25,863 bases of DNA from an uncultured Roseateles sp. (lineage in GTDB: Bacteria > Pseudomonadota > Gammaproteobacteria > Burkholderiales > Burkholderiaceae), in assembly GCA_946886855.1 (NCBI GenBank), contig CAMPJJ010000083.1, positions 1 to 25,863 on the forward strand, in the 5' to 3' direction. Positions 1-9,351 of this stretch are shown here, piece after piece; the first letter of the stretch is position 1; every line of letters begins with the position of its first letter. Position numbers and translations under genes: made by a program. A model generated the notes under the pieces. That model was not told the DNA's origin. It ran no database searches and saw nothing but the letters and a program-made list of their open reading frames with translations.

Positions 1-55
<55 letters not shown>

Positions 56-98
56 TTCGGGGATTCGATCCGGCTTCTTTTCGGCTCTTGAATTTCAT

Positions 99-122
99 CG
101 GGGAGCTCGCGCTCCCCGTTTT
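99..122 (+). terminator. Terminator-like hairpin between gltX and tRNA-Ala, oriented for the plus strand
   Basis: A perfect 8-bp stem (CGGGGAGC / GCTCCCCG, 99-106 with 111-118) closes a 4-nt loop. It is followed on the plus strand by TTTT (119-122). On the minus strand, the direction in which gltX and the tRNA are transcribed, the hairpin is followed by ATGAAATTC, which is not a U-tract. It therefore looks like a terminator against plus-strand (antisense) transcription, or a structured tRNA leader or processing element. Confidence 0.45.
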
Positions 123-183
123 GATTCATCGTCTGCCGCTTCGAAGTTCGTTTCGAACGTCGCGCTGTTCAAGCGAGAACGAG

Positions 184-213
184 AGTATAGATCGAGTTTT
201 AAACGGAACGCAA
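184..213 (-). promoter_or_regulatory. Candidate sigma70 promoter for the tRNA-Ala operon, inside the end of gltX
   Basis: On the minus strand TTGCGT (208-213) and TATACT (184-189) are separated by 18 bp. This is close to the TTGACA/TATAAT consensus and stands out in this GC-rich DNA. The -35 lies within the last codons of gltX and the -10 just past its stop (199-201). The predicted start near 177 would give a leader of about 120 nt before the tRNA, including the 99-118 hairpin. Confidence 0.55.
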
Positions 214-1599
214 GCGGTTCAACAAAATTTCTTTGTCGAAAAGTTCCAGCACCGCGTCCACCGACGGGGTCTGCGAACGACCGCAGGCCAGCACCCGCAC
301 GGGAATCGCCAATTGCGGCATCTTCAAGCCATGCCCGCCGATGGTTTCCTTGATGGCCGCGCTGATGGCGGCCTTGTCCCAGACCGGCAGCGCTTCGAGT
401 TTGTCGGCGAAGGCCAGCACGGCGGGCTTCACCGCATCGGTCAGGTGCTGGGCGCGATCGGCCTCGGTCGGCGTCACCGGCGACACATACATCGCCAGCC
501 AGTCCGCCAGGGCCACCGTGGTGCTGCAACGATCCTTGAACAGCGCGCACATCGCTTCCAGGCGCTCCGGCGCGGCAAGCCCGCGCTTGGCGAGTTGCGC
601 AGCAACCAGCGACGCCAGGCGCCCATCGTCCGCCTGCTTGATGTAGTGCGCGTTGACCCACTCCAGCTTGGCCGGATCCCACTGCGCCGGGCTCTTGGAA
701 ATGTGGCTGCCGTCGAACCAGGACACCAGTTGCGCCACGCTGTAGAGCTCGTCGTCGCCGTGGCTCCAGCCCAGGCGAGACAGGTAGTTCAGCATCGCCT
801 CGGGCAGGTAGCCGTTCTCCTCGTATGCGGTCACGCTGACCGCGCCGCGGCGCTTGGACAGCTTCAGGCCGTCGTCGCCCAGGATCACCGGAATGTGCCC
901 GAACGACGGCAGCGGCGCGCCCAGCGCGTTGAAGAGGTTGATCTGCCAGGGCGTGTTGTTGATGTGTTCGTCGCCGCGGAAGACGTGGGTGATCTTCATG
1001 TCCCAGTCGTCGATCACCACCGCGAAGTTGTAGGTCGGCACGCCGTCCGGACGCAGCAGGATCAGGTCGTCGATCTCGCGGTTGTTGATCGTGATCGGCC
1101 CCTTGACGAGGTCGTCCCAGGTCACGTCGCCGTCGACCGGATTCTTGAAACGCACGACCGGCTCAATCCCCGCGGGAATCGCCGGCAAGCTCTTGCCCGC
1201 TTCCGGACGCCAGGTGCCGTCGTAGCGACGCTTCTCGCCGCGCGCTTCCTGGCCGGCCTTCATCGTCGCGAGTTCCTCGGGCGAGCAGTAGCAGCGGTAG
1301 GCCGTGCCGGCCGCGATCATCTGCTCGATCACCGCGTGATAGCGCGCCAGGCGCTGCATCTGGTAGATCGGGCCCTCGTCGTACTCGAGGCCCAGCCACT
1401 TCATCGAGGCGAGGATCTGGTCGACCGAATCCTGCGTCGAGCGCGCGACGTCGGTGTCCTCGACGCGCAGCACGAACTCGCCGCCGTGATGGCGCGCGTA
1501 GGCCCACGAGAACAGCGCCGTGCGCGCCGTGCCGAGGTGCAGGAAACCCGTCGGCGACGGGGCGATGCGGGTGCGGACCGGGGTGGAGGGAGTCGTCAT
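199..1599 (-). CDS. gltX: Glutamyl-tRNA synthetase (GluRS)
   Basis: Class I aminoacyl-tRNA synthetase of 466 residues, the normal bacterial length. It ligates glutamate to tRNA-Glu in the cytoplasm. The N-terminal Rossmann fold carries the HIGH signature as HLGT (residues 21-24, after PSPTG). The KMSKS loop is KLSKR (246-250), and the typical RGDEH and NNTPWQ segments lie around 208-218. A CYC pair (103-105) sits where zinc-binding GluRS enzymes have their first ligands, but I see no clear second pair. The ATG overlaps the metZ stop as ATGA, so translation is probably coupled to metZ. It is the last protein gene of the purF-metZ-gltX run. The stop is TAA, and the promoter for the downstream tRNA starts inside its 3' end. 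Confidence 0.97.
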   Translation of the reverse strand: MTTPSTPVRTRIAPSPTGFLHLGTARTALFSWAYARHHGGEFVLRVEDTDVARSTQDSVDQILASMKWLGLEYDEGPIYQMQRLARYHAVIEQMIAAGTAYRCYCSPEELATMKAGQEARGEKRRYDGTWRPEAGKSLPAIPAGIEPVVRFKNPVDGDVTWDDLVKGPITINNREIDDLILLRPDGVPTYNFAVVIDDWDMKITHVFRGDEHINNTPWQINLFNALGAPLPSFGHIPVILGDDGLKLSKRRGAVSVTAYEENGYLPEAMLNYLSRLGWSHGDDELYSVAQLVSWFDGSHISKSPAQWDPAKLEWVNAHYIKQADDGRLASLVAAQLAKRGLAAPERLEAMCALFKDRCSTTVALADWLAMYVSPVTPTEADRAQHLTDAVKPAVLAFADKLEALPVWDKAAISAAIKETIGGHGLKMPQLAIPVRVLACGRSQTPSVDAVLELFDKEILLNRLRSV

Positions 1600-2831
1600 A
1601 GGGAATTCAAACCGCGGGCCAGGTCGGCCTTGATGTCTTCGATGTCTTCCAGGCCGACCGCGACGCGGATCAGGCCCTGCGTGATGCCGGCCGCCTGGCG
1701 CTGCGGCTCGGTGAGCCGGCCGTGCGAGGTGCTGGCCGGATGCGTGATGGTGGTCTTGGTGTCGCCGAGGTTGGTGGTGATCGAGCAGACCTTCGTGTGG
1801 TCGATGACGTGGAAGGCGGCGGCGCGGCCCTTGTCGTCCGCGTGACTCTTCACGATGAACGACACCACCGCCCCACCCTGCCCGCCGTGCTGGCGCATCG
1901 CGAGCTCATGCTGCGGGTGCGACTTCAGGCCCGGGTAGTAGACGCGCTCGACGCCAGGATGCGCTTCCAGCCATTCGGCCAGCACGGCGGCGCTGGCGGT
2001 CTGCGCCTTCATGCGCACCGACAGCGTCTCCATGCCCTTGAGCACGACCCAGGCGTTGAACGGCGACAGCGACATGCCCACCGAGCGCATCACCGGGGTG
2101 AACACTTCCTCGACGTGTTTCGCGGAAGCGCAGATGGCGCCCGCGATCACACGGCCCTGGCCATCGAGGTACTTGGTGCCGGAGTGGATGATGAAGTCCG
2201 CGCCCATCTTCGTCGGCTGCTGCAGCGCGGGCGAGGCGAAGCAGTTGTCGACGGCCAGCAGCGCGCCGTGCGCGTGCGCGATCTCCGCCAGCGCGGCGAC
2301 GTCGCAGACCTCGGTCAGCGGATTGGTCGGTGTCTCGGCGAACAGCAGCTTCGTGTTGGGCTGCAGCGCGTTCTTCCATTCGGCCAGATCGGTCTGCGAC
2401 ACGAAGGTCGTCTGGACGCCGAACTTGCCGAACTCGCCCTGCAGCAGCTTGATGGTCGAGCCGAACACCGAGCGCGAGCACACCACGTGATCGCCCGACT
2501 TCAGCAGGCCCATGACCAGCAGCATGATCGCGGACATGCCGGACGAGGTCCCGATGCAGGCCTCGGTGCCTTCGAGCGCGGCGAGCCGGCGCTCCATCAT
2601 CATGACCGTCGGATTCGTGAAGCGGCTGTAGACGAAGGCCTCCTCCTCGTTGGCGAAGCGGCGCGCGGCGGTGGCCGCGTCCGGATGCACGAAGGAGCTG
2701 GTCAGGTACAGCGCTTCCGAGTTCTCGCCCCAGGGCGACGGCGGCAGGCCTTCGCGGACTGCGAGCGTGTCCATCCGGACGTCGGCCGGCAGGTCCACGC
2801 GCGGGAGGCGGCCCTTCTTGTCATCGCTCAT
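1596..2831 (-). CDS. metZ: O-succinylhomoserine sulfhydrylase (methionine biosynthesis)
   Basis: PLP-dependent Cys/Met-metabolism enzyme (cystathionine gamma-synthase family), 411 residues from the ATG. It converts O-succinylhomoserine plus sulfide to homocysteine, allowing direct sulfhydrylation. The Schiff-base lysine is in [11 protein letters not shown] (K220). Other family signatures are YSRFTNPT (about 68-75), GTSSGMSA and AETPTNP. The start is ambiguous: a GTG at 2834 overlaps the purF stop as GTGA, and the ATG at 2831 shares one base with it (TGATG). GGAGGA lies 6 and 9 nt upstream respectively; I prefer the ATG. The 3' end overlaps gltX by four bases. The acyl group (succinyl versus acetyl) is assigned from family resemblance and could differ. 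Confidence 0.93.
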   Translation of the reverse strand: MSDDKKGRLPRVDLPADVRMDTLAVREGLPPSPWGENSEALYLTSSFVHPDAATAARRFANEEEAFVYSRFTNPTVMMMERRLAALEGTEACIGTSSGMSAIMLLVMGLLKSGDHVVCSRSVFGSTIKLLQGEFGKFGVQTTFVSQTDLAEWKNALQPNTKLLFAETPTNPLTEVCDVAALAEIAHAHGALLAVDNCFASPALQQPTKMGADFIIHSGTKYLDGQGRVIAGAICASAKHVEEVFTPVMRSVGMSLSPFNAWVVLKGMETLSVRMKAQTASAAVLAEWLEAHPGVERVYYPGLKSHPQHELAMRQHGGQGGAVVSFIVKSHADDKGRAAAFHVIDHTKVCSITTNLGDTKTTITHPASTSHGRLTEPQRQAAGITQGLIRVAVGLEDIEDIKADLARGLNSL

Positions 2832-4342
2832 CACTGGTCTCCTCCGCTCTGCAGCGCCAGACGGCTGCGCGCCGGCAGGTCCTCTTCCTCGGGCTGCGAC
2901 TTGCGCTGCGCCTGCATGGTCGCGAAGTCCTCGACCGACACGTCGCCGGTGATGTAGCTCCCGTCGAAGCAGGAGGCCTCGAAGCCGTTCAGCCCCGGAC
3001 GCAGCTGGCCGACCACGCGCTTCATCGCGTCGACGTCCTGGTAGATCAGCGCGTCGGCGCCGATGAACTGGCGGATCTCCTCGATCGAGCGGCCGTGGGC
3101 GATCAGCTCTTCCTTGGTCGGCATGTCGATGCCGTAGACGTTGGGGAAGCGCACCGGCGGCGCGGCCGAGGCCAGGTAAACCTTGTTGGCGCCGGCCTCG
3201 CGGGCCATCTGGACGATTTCCTTGGAGGTCGTGCCGCGCACGATGGAGTCGTCGACCAGCAGCACGTTGCGACCCTTGAATTCAAGGCCGATCGCGTTGA
3301 GCTTCTGGCGTACCGACTTCTTGCGCGTGGACTGGCCCGGCATGATGAAGGTCCGGCCGACGTAGCGGTTCTTGACGAAGCCCTCGCGGTACGGCTTGCC
3401 GATGCGGTGCGCGAGCTGCATCGCCGACGGGCGGCTGGATTCGGGGATGGGGATGACGACGTCGATCTCGCTCGGCGGGATGGTCGAGATCAGGCGCTGG
3501 GCCAGCGTCTCGCCCATGTTCAGGCGGGCCTGGTAGACCGAGATGCCATCCATCACCGAGTCCGGGCGCGCCAGGTAGACGAACTCGAACATGCAGGGAT
3601 TCAGCGTCGGGTGCTCGGCGCACTGCTGCGTGTGGACCGTGCCGGCGGTGTCGATGAACAGGGCCTCGCCGGGCGCGAGGTCGCGCGTGAGCACGTGACC
3701 GGTGCCTTCCAGCGCCACGCTCTCGCTGGCGACCATGACCTCGCCGTCCGCCGCCTGCCCGAAGCACAGCGGGCGGATGCCGTAGGGGTCGCGGAACGCG
3801 AGCAGACCGTGGCCGGCGATCAACGCGATCACGGCGTAGGAGCCCTTGATGCGCTTGTGCACGGTGCCCACGGCCTTGAAGATCTGCGCCGGCGTCAGCG
3901 GCAGGTCGCGGCCGGCCATCTCGAGCTCATGCGCGAGCACGTTGATCAGGACCTCGGTGTCGCTCTCGGTGTTGATGTGACGGCGGTCGACGTCGAACAG
4001 CTCGGCCTTCAGCGCATGCGCGTTGGTCAGGTTGCCGTTGTGGACCAGCACGATGCCGTAGGGCGCGTTGACGTAGAACGGCTGCGCCTCTTCCTCGGAA
4101 TAGGCGTTGCCGGCCGTCGGATAACGGACCTGGCCGAGGCCGACGCTGCCGGGCAGCCCGCGCATGTTGCGGGTGCGGAACACGTCGCGCACCATGCCGC
4201 GCGCCTTGTGCATGAAGCACTTCTGACCCTGCATCGTGACGATGCCGGCCGCGTCCTGGCCGCGATGCTGCAGCAGCAGCAGCGCGTCATAGATCAGCTG
4301 GTTGACCGGCGCCTTGGAAATCACACCGACGATGCCGCACAT
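2831..4342 (-). CDS. purF: Amidophosphoribosyltransferase (first step of purine synthesis)
   Basis: 503 residues, matching bacterial PurF. It transfers the glutamine amide nitrogen to PRPP, giving 5-phosphoribosylamine. It opens MCGIVGV, so Cys2 becomes the N-terminal nucleophile of the class II glutaminase domain after Met removal; [11 protein letters not shown] (23-33) and HNGNLTN (101-107) are further glutaminase signatures. The C-terminal phosphoribosyltransferase domain carries the PRPP loop [11 protein letters not shown] (363-373). AAGGA lies 7 nt before the ATG. It follows cvpA after 82 bp, the familiar cvpA-purF pairing of proteobacteria, and its stop overlaps the start of metZ. No riboswitch or PurR-like box was recognised upstream. 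Confidence 0.97.
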   Translation of the reverse strand: MCGIVGVISKAPVNQLIYDALLLLQHRGQDAAGIVTMQGQKCFMHKARGMVRDVFRTRNMRGLPGSVGLGQVRYPTAGNAYSEEEAQPFYVNAPYGIVLVHNGNLTNAHALKAELFDVDRRHINTESDTEVLINVLAHELEMAGRDLPLTPAQIFKAVGTVHKRIKGSYAVIALIAGHGLLAFRDPYGIRPLCFGQAADGEVMVASESVALEGTGHVLTRDLAPGEALFIDTAGTVHTQQCAEHPTLNPCMFEFVYLARPDSVMDGISVYQARLNMGETLAQRLISTIPPSEIDVVIPIPESSRPSAMQLAHRIGKPYREGFVKNRYVGRTFIMPGQSTRKKSVRQKLNAIGLEFKGRNVLLVDDSIVRGTTSKEIVQMAREAGANKVYLASAAPPVRFPNVYGIDMPTKEELIAHGRSIEEIRQFIGADALIYQDVDAMKRVVGQLRPGLNGFEASCFDGSYITGDVSVEDFATMQAQRKSQPEEEDLPARSRLALQSGGDQ

Positions 4343-4404
4343 GGGGAGGTCCTTAATGCTTCGGGAACAGGAGGAAAACGACGAAAAAACGCGAGAAAGG
4401 CAAC

Positions 4405-4431
4405 GGCCGGAGCGCTTGTGACGCTCAGGCC
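4405..4431 (-). terminator. Hairpin at the cvpA stop codon, possible attenuator before purF
   Basis: On the minus strand GGCC-T-GAGCG pairs with CGCTC-C-GGCC around a 7-nt loop (stem of nine pairs, one mismatch). It includes the cvpA stop (4425-4427). T-rich tracts follow, including TTTTTT about 15 nt downstream, so the tail is not immediate. This could be a weak terminator that reduces purF transcription, or an RNA-stability element. Confidence 0.35.
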
Positions 4432-4913
4432 GGAATGTAGTCGTGCAAGGCCGCGGGCAACAGCGGCTTCACCTGCGCGAGGGTGGCTTGCAGCCAGGGA
4501 GCGATCTGGGATTCCGTCCATGGGCGCGACCGCACGGCCGGGGTCATGTCGACGATGACGGTCGCCAGCAGCGCCAGCAGCGCCGCGCGCAGCACGCCGA
4601 AGGCCGCGCCGCCGAGCCGGTCCAGCACGCCCAACGGCGTCGCATGGATCAACGCCCGGATCAGCTTCGCGCCCAGGCCCCAGATCAGCAGCACCAGGAT
4701 GAAGGCCAGCACCAGGCCGACCGCGTGGATCAGCGCCGGGCCGATCTTCTCCGCCGGCAGCAGGCCTTCGATGAACGGTGCCACGAAGGGCGAGGCCGCA
4801 TAGGCCACCAGCCAGCCGGCGATGGTCATCAATTCGAACACCAGCCCCCGCCACGCGCCCAGCAGGACGGAGATGACGAGCAGGCTCAGCAGCGCGAGGT
4901 CGACCCAGTTCAT
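4425..4913 (-). CDS. cvpA: CvpA family inner-membrane protein
   Basis: 162-residue hydrophobic protein of the colicin V production (CvpA) family. The family is linked to colicin V export, envelope integrity and biofilm phenotypes, and its biochemical role is unresolved. Four membrane segments are visible at about residues 4-20, 26-48, 61-82 and 104-122, with the family-typical opening MNWVDLALL and G-W-RGLVFE motif. The position directly before purF is classic. The region before the ATG has no Shine-Dalgarno sequence; CACCTCC there resembles the anti-SD rather than the SD. The start is supported by the conserved N terminus and the lack of a better upstream codon. Confidence 0.93.
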   Translation of the reverse strand: MNWVDLALLSLLVISVLLGAWRGLVFELMTIAGWLVAYAASPFVAPFIEGLLPAEKIGPALIHAVGLVLAFILVLLIWGLGAKLIRALIHATPLGVLDRLGGAAFGVLRAALLALLATVIVDMTPAVRSRPWTESQIAPWLQATLAQVKPLLPAALHDYIPA

Positions 4914-4981
4914 CGCGGAGATCGGAGGTGCGCTGAGGCGGGTTCATGCTCGTGCATCGTGACGTGCTCCGTGCCGGCCCG

Positions 4982-5989
4982 TCAGAGCGTCAGCACGGCC
5001 GACGACAGGCCGCCACCGCGGACCTTCGCCGCGACCTTGTCCGCCTCGTCCCGCGAGTTGAACGGTCCCACCCGCACGCGGATGCGCTTGCCGTCCGCCG
5101 TGTCGACCGCCTGCGTGTAGGTCTTCAGTCCCATGCGCTCGACCTTCGCCCGCACGTCCTGAGCGGCCTTGCCGTCGGCATAGGCGCCGACCTGCACGAT
5201 GAAACGCGCGCCGCCGGCGGCAGCGTCAGGCTTCCGGTCCGACGACGGGCGACCGTCCAGCAGCGCCTGCGCGCGGGCCGCATCGGCCGAACGCGTGTCG
5301 GGCTTCGTTTCAGGCTTCGTTTCCGGCTTGCGCTCCGGCTTGGCCTCGACCTTGGGCTCGGGCTTGCGTTCCGGCTTGGCCTCGGCTCGGGTCTCGGGCT
5401 TGTGATCGGGTCTGGATTCCGGCTTCGGCTCGACGCGTGCCGGGCGGGCCGGTTCGGCGATCGTGGCGCGCTCGTCCGGCTTGGTGTCCATGCGCGTGGG
5501 GGGCATGGCCTGGGCCACCTGGTCGGCCACCGGGTCGTGCGGCACCTCACGTGGCACGTCACGTGAGGTTTCAGGCGACGGGACCGCCCGGTCGGCGGCG
5601 GCCTGCTCGGCGGACTCTGTGATGATGCCGCGACCGGCGTCGCCCCCGGCGGTCTGGCCGCGGGAGGTGGGCGCCGTCGGCGCGGGGATGGTCAGCGGCG
5701 TCGCGCCGTCCTTGCGCGGGATGTCGATCGGCAGGTCGACCGGGATCGGACGCGGCTGGGTCTCGAACAGCAGCGGGAACACGATCACCGCGACGCCCAC
5801 CAGCACCGCGGCGCCGATCAGGCGCCGGCGTGCCCGCAGGCGCAGCTGCTGGACATCGTCGACGGCCTCCGCGCCGCCGCGGGAACGCCCCCGTCCGCCA
5901 TCGCCGGAACGGCCCCGTTCACCACGATCGCCGCCTCGGTCGCCGGAGTCGTTCGCTTCGCCGCGCTTCAGGAAGGACAGAAAACCCAT
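4982..5989 (-). CDS. dedD: SPOR-domain cell-division protein, DedD-like
   Basis: 335 residues. A charged, glycine/arginine-rich cytoplasmic N terminus (1-55) precedes a single membrane segment (about 57-75). A long proline-rich periplasmic linker follows, then a C-terminal SPOR domain (262-335, starting RFIVQVGAYAD and ending AVLTL). SPOR domains bind denuded peptidoglycan glycan strands and bring proteins to the division septum, so septal placement is inferred. The linker holds KPE/KPER/AEAKPER-type repeats (about 186-232). The symbol is by architecture (short N terminus, one TM, linker, SPOR); another SPOR protein is possible. It lies 68 bp before cvpA and after a folC-proximal hairpin. SD before the ATG is weak. 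Confidence 0.85.
   Translation of the reverse strand: MGFLSFLKRGEANDSGDRGGDRGERGRSGDGGRGRSRGGAEAVDDVQQLRLRARRRLIGAAVLVGVAVIVFPLLFETQPRPIPVDLPIDIPRKDGATPLTIPAPTAPTSRGQTAGGDAGRGIITESAEQAAADRAVPSPETSRDVPREVPHDPVADQVAQAMPPTRMDTKPDERATIAEPARPARVEPKPESRPDHKPETRAEAKPERKPEPKVEAKPERKPETKPETKPDTRSADAARAQALLDGRPSSDRKPDAAAGGARFIVQVGAYADGKAAQDVRAKVERMGLKTYTQAVDTADGKRIRVRVGPFNSRDEADKVAAKVRGGGLSSAVLTL
5294..5434 (-). repeat. KPE-rich coding repeats in the SPOR protein linker
   Basis: The DNA encoding residues about 186-232 of the SPOR protein consists of imperfect repeats giving KPE-T/R/P units (for example KPETKPETKPDT and two copies of EAKPERKPE). On the plus strand they appear as repeated GGCTTCGTTTC / GGCTTGCGCTCC-type units. 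This kind of tract can change length by slippage in whole-codon steps without breaking the frame. Confidence 0.75.
5545..5568. other. Perfect 9-bp inverted repeat inside the SPOR gene
   Basis: CCTCACGTG and CACGTGAGG flank a 6-bp centre (GCACGT, 5554-5559), giving a perfect 24-bp hairpin-capable element in the linker-coding part, at the codons for roughly DVPREVP. Each arm contains CACGTG, itself a 6-bp palindrome. No function is known; it could form an mRNA hairpin or bind a dimeric protein. Confidence 0.6.
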
Positions 5990-6064
5990 GTACTCGGAGA
6001 ACCTGGTTGATGCCGCGCCGTCGCCGCGGGAGTGCCCTCGGGACCCACGGCCCCGGAGCGGAAA

Positions 6065-6095
6065 GCGGCCCCTCCGTAGGTACGGACAGGGCCGC
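6065..6095 (-). terminator. Long hairpin between folC and the SPOR gene
   Basis: GCGGCCCC-TCCGTA (6065-6078) faces TACGGA-C-AGGGCCGC (6081-6095) around a 2-nt centre, giving about 13 pairs with one bulge. On the minus strand it is followed only by TTTCC. It lies in the 164-bp folC/SPOR gap, which otherwise shows no gene. It could be a weak terminator or a 3'-end-protecting structure for the folC message. Confidence 0.45.
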
Positions 6096-6153
6096 CGACT
6101 TCAACTGCGAGAGATTCGAATGCAGCGTTGCAATGCGCTCATTGCCGCGCCCC

Positions 6154-7533
6154 TCAAGCGTCGGATTCCGGCTGGACGCCGCCGCCCAGTCTCGGGATGC
6201 CGTTCTTGAGCACGCCGCCCACGGTGAAGAACGAACCGAAGACCAAAATTCTATCAGCGGGGTCCGCCTCGGCCGCCGCTGCGGCCAGGGCCGACGCGGG
6301 GTCCGGATGCAGCGAGGCGCCCACCGCCTTCGGCGTCTGCAGCGTGCCGGCCGCCCGCGCCTCGTCGAAACGCGTCCGCAGCGCCTGGGCGCTCGCCGCA
6401 CGCGCGATCGGCAAGTCGCAGAAATGCCAGTGGTCGATCAGCGGGGAAATGCGCGCCAGGATGTTGGCGAGGTCCTTGTCCGCCATCGCGCCGAAGACCG
6501 CACGGGTGCGCGGGTAGAAACCCATCTGGTCGAGGTTCTGCGCCAGCGCGGCCACGGCGTGCGGGTTGTGCGCGACGTCCAGCACCAGCATCGGCGAGCC
6601 GGGGATCACCTGGAAGCGCCCCGGCAGCTCGACCAGCGCCAGACCCGCGCGCACGGCCTGCGCGGAGATCGGAAGACGCTCGTACAGGGCCTCGAAGACA
6701 GCCAGCACGCCGGAGGCGTTCAGCAACTGGTTGACGCCGCGCAGCGCCGGGTAGGACATGCCGCTGTAGCGCCGCGCACGGCCGGCCCACTGCCATTGCT
6801 GGCGATCGCCCGAATAGCTGAAATCGCGCCCGAGCTGGCGCACTTCGGCGCCGATGGATTCGGCGTACGCCGCGATCGAGGCCGGCGGCATCGGATCGGA
6901 CACGATCGCCGGCTTGCCCGGCCGCATGATGTGCGCCTTCTCGCGGCCGACGGACTCGCGGTCCGGGCCAAGGTACTCGGTGTGATCCAGGTCGATGCTG
7001 GTGATGACGCTGCAGTCCGCGTCGATGACGTTCACCGCGTCCAGACGCCCGCCCAGGCCGACCTCCAGGATCACCAGGTCCAGCGGCTCCGACGCCAGCT
7101 TGTGCAGGATCGCCAGCGTCGTGAACTCGAAATAGGTCAGCGCCAGCTCGCCGCGGGCCTGCTCCACGGCTTCGAAGTGCGGCAGCAGCGCTGCGGCTTC
7201 GACCGGACGGCCACCGACGCGGCAGCGCTCCTGGAAGTGCACCAGATGCGGCTTGATATAGAGCCCGACGCGGTACCCGGCCTGGAGCGCGACGCTTTCC
7301 AGCATCGCGCAGGTCGAGCCCTTGCCGTTCGTGCCCGCGACCATCACCACCGGTGTGTCCGGGCCGAAGTGCAGGTCCAGGCGCTGGCGCATCTCGGCGA
7401 CGCGCGCCAGCGTCATGTCGATCTCCTTCGGATGCAGCCGCTCGCAGCGGGCCAGCCAGGCGTCGAGCACCTGCTGCGCGTCGCCGCCGGGGGTCAGCAC
7501 GGGAATGGACAGATCGTTCGAAATGGTGGACAT
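6154..7533 (-). CDS. folC: Bifunctional folylpolyglutamate / dihydrofolate synthase
   Basis: Mur-ligase-fold enzyme, 459 residues from the chosen ATG. It joins glutamate to dihydropteroate (DHFS) and adds further glutamates to folates (FPGS), using ATP in the cytoplasm. The P-loop is GTNGKGST (67-74). The VILEVGLGGRLDAVN segment, the DLDHTEYLG stretch and LDVAHNPHA in the C-terminal half are family signatures. A TTG codon 12 nt upstream (7545) would add four residues but has no SD; the ATG at 7533 has GGA 7 nt away and a natural N terminus, so I chose it. It follows accD after about 97 bp containing two hairpins. The accD-folC order is normal for proteobacteria. Confidence 0.95.
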   Translation of the reverse strand: MSTISNDLSIPVLTPGGDAQQVLDAWLARCERLHPKEIDMTLARVAEMRQRLDLHFGPDTPVVMVAGTNGKGSTCAMLESVALQAGYRVGLYIKPHLVHFQERCRVGGRPVEAAALLPHFEAVEQARGELALTYFEFTTLAILHKLASEPLDLVILEVGLGGRLDAVNVIDADCSVITSIDLDHTEYLGPDRESVGREKAHIMRPGKPAIVSDPMPPASIAAYAESIGAEVRQLGRDFSYSGDRQQWQWAGRARRYSGMSYPALRGVNQLLNASGVLAVFEALYERLPISAQAVRAGLALVELPGRFQVIPGSPMLVLDVAHNPHAVAALAQNLDQMGFYPRTRAVFGAMADKDLANILARISPLIDHWHFCDLPIARAASAQALRTRFDEARAAGTLQTPKAVGASLHPDPASALAAAAAEADPADRILVFGSFFTVGGVLKNGIPRLGGGVQPESDA

Positions 7534-7560
7534 CAGGAATTCCAAGGCTCAAATGAAGAC

Positions 7561-7584
7561 GGCCAGACCGGGCGTGGTCTGGCC
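7561..7584 (-). terminator. Perfect hairpin between accD and folC
   Basis: GGCCAGACC and GGTCTGGCC form a perfect 9-bp stem with a 6-nt loop. The minus-strand tail is GTCTTCATTTG, so the U-tract is weak. A second hairpin (ACCACCCC / GGGGTGGT, 7600-7616) lies between it and the accD stop. Together they may partly terminate the trp-accD message or act as a 3' barrier to exonucleases before folC. Confidence 0.45.
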
Positions 7585-7630
7585 GTGCTGAGTGCCGTCA
7601 CCACCCCCGGGGTGGTTCGCCGTCGCGACG

Positions 7631-8503
7631 TCAGGCGACCGCGTCGGAGCTCTGCCGCTGCAGGATGGCCAGGTTGCGGGCGATGACCTCGCGCAGCTTG
7701 CGGCGGTCGACGATCATGTCGATGGCGCCCTTCTCCATCAGGAACTCGGCGCGCTGGAAGCCGGGGGGCAGCTTCTCGCGCACGGTGTTCTCGATGACGC
7801 GCGGGCCGGCGAAGCCGATCAGCGCCTTGGGTTCGGCGATGACGATGTCGCCGACGAATGCGAAGCTCGCCGACACACCGCCCATGGTCGGATCGGTCAG
7901 CACGCTGACATAGGGCAGCTTCGCCTTGGCCAGGCGCGTGAGCGCGGCGTTGGACTTGGCCATCTGCATCAGCGACAGCAGGCCTTCCTGCATCCGCGCG
8001 CCGCCGGTGGCGGTGAAGCAGATGAAGGGGGTCTTCTGCTCCAGCGCAGTCTCGACGCCGCGCGCGAAGCGCTCGCCGACCACGGAGCCCATCGAGCCGC
8101 CCATGAAGTCGAACTCGAAGCAGGCCGCCACGACCGGGATGCTCATCACGGCGCCGCCCATGACGACCAGCGCGTCGGTCTCGCCGGTCGATTCCAGCGC
8201 TTCCTTGAGCCGGTCCGGATACTTCTTGCTGTCCTTGAACTTCAGCGCGTCCACGGGCAGCACTTCCTGGCCGACCTCGTAGCGGCCCTCGCCATCCAGG
8301 AAGGCGTCCAGCCGGGCGCGGGCGCCGATGCGGTGATGGTGACCGCACTTCGGGCAGACGTTGACGTTCTGCTCCAGGTCGGTCTTGTACAGCACCGTTT
8401 CGCAGGACGGGCACTTGATCCACAGGCCTTCCGGCACCGTGCGGCGCTGGTCGGGGTCGGTCTGCTGGATCTTCGGGGGAAGCAGTTTCTCAAGCCAACT
8501 CAT
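7631..8503 (-). CDS. accD: Acetyl-CoA carboxylase carboxyltransferase subunit beta
   Basis: 290 residues, the usual AccD length. With AccA it transfers the carboxyl group from carboxybiotin-BCCP to acetyl-CoA, forming malonyl-CoA for fatty-acid synthesis. The N-terminal zinc ribbon is visible as CPSC (C31, C34) and CPKC (C50, C53), followed by GHHHRI. The crotonase-like core shows [23 protein letters not shown] and [12 protein letters not shown], all typical. The ATG has AGGAG 6 nt upstream. It follows trpA after 50 bp with no terminator, so co-transcription with trpFBA is likely. Confidence 0.97.
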   Translation of the reverse strand: MSWLEKLLPPKIQQTDPDQRRTVPEGLWIKCPSCETVLYKTDLEQNVNVCPKCGHHHRIGARARLDAFLDGEGRYEVGQEVLPVDALKFKDSKKYPDRLKEALESTGETDALVVMGGAVMSIPVVAACFEFDFMGGSMGSVVGERFARGVETALEQKTPFICFTATGGARMQEGLLSLMQMAKSNAALTRLAKAKLPYVSVLTDPTMGGVSASFAFVGDIVIAEPKALIGFAGPRVIENTVREKLPPGFQRAEFLMEKGAIDMIVDRRKLREVIARNLAILQRQSSDAVA

Positions 8504-8553
8504 GGCGGGCTCCTATGTCTATCGCCAGGCGCGCAACGGGGCCGCTCGCCCCG

Positions 8554-9351
8554 TCAGGCGTCCAGCGCGGCGCGGATGTCTCGGATGAAGGCCGCTGCCT
8601 GGGTCGCGACATTATCCCTTGTCTGGGACTCGATCAGCTGGACGAGGGCCGAACCGATCACCACCGCGTCCGCATGGCGCGCCACGGCGGCTGCGGTGGC
8701 CCCGTCGCGGATGCCGAAACCGACGCCCAGCGGAATGCGCACATGCTTGCGCAGGCGGGGCATCGCGTCGGCGACGGCGCCGGTGTCCAGGTGGCCGGCG
8801 CCGGTCACGCCCTTGAGGGAGACGTAGTAGACGTAGCCGCTGGCGAGCTGACCGATGCGGGCGACGCGCTCGTCGGTCGAGGTCGGCGCCAGCAGGAAGA
8901 TCGGATCCAGCCCCTGCCCCTTGAGCGCGGCGGCGAACACCTCGGACTCCTCGGGCGGGTAGTCGACGATCAGCACGCCGTCGACGCCCGCGGCCTTGGC
9001 CTCGGCGACGAAGCGCGTCAGGCCGAAGCGCTCGACCGGGTTCGCGTAGCCCATCAGCACGACCGGCGTCGCATCATCCCGCCGGCGGAAGTCGCGGACG
9101 ATCTCCAGCACATGCGTCAGCGTGATGCCCTTGGCCAGCGCCCGTTCGCTGGCCTTCTGGATCACCGGGCCGTCGGCCATCGGGTCGGAGAACGGCACGC
9201 CGAGCTCGATCACGTCGGCGCCGGCCTGGGCCATCGCCAGCATCAGCTCGACGGTGACGTCCGCGTACGGGTCGCCGGCGGTGACATAGGGGATCAATGC
9301 CTTGCGGCTTTCGGCGCCCAGCCGGGCGAAGGTGGCGGCGATGCGGCTCAT
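8554..9351 (-). CDS. trpA: Tryptophan synthase alpha chain
   Basis: 265-residue TIM barrel that cleaves indole-3-glycerol phosphate to indole and glyceraldehyde 3-phosphate and passes indole to TrpB. The catalytic pair is present at the canonical numbers: Glu49 in [11 protein letters not shown] and Asp60 in MADGP. The open frame runs far upstream through trpB in another frame, but the gene starts at the ATG at 9351: GGAGG lies 6 nt before it, and the family N terminus ([11 protein letters not shown]) begins there. The ATG overlaps the trpB stop (ATGA), so the two subunits are translationally coupled, fitting their alpha2-beta2 complex. Confidence 0.97.
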   Translation of the reverse strand: MSRIAATFARLGAESRKALIPYVTAGDPYADVTVELMLAMAQAGADVIELGVPFSDPMADGPVIQKASERALAKGITLTHVLEIVRDFRRRDDATPVVLMGYANPVERFGLTRFVAEAKAAGVDGVLIVDYPPEESEVFAAALKGQGLDPIFLLAPTSTDERVARIGQLASGYVYYVSLKGVTGAGHLDTGAVADAMPRLRKHVRIPLGVGFGIRDGATAAAVARHADAVVIGSALVQLIESQTRDNVATQAAAFIRDIRAALDA

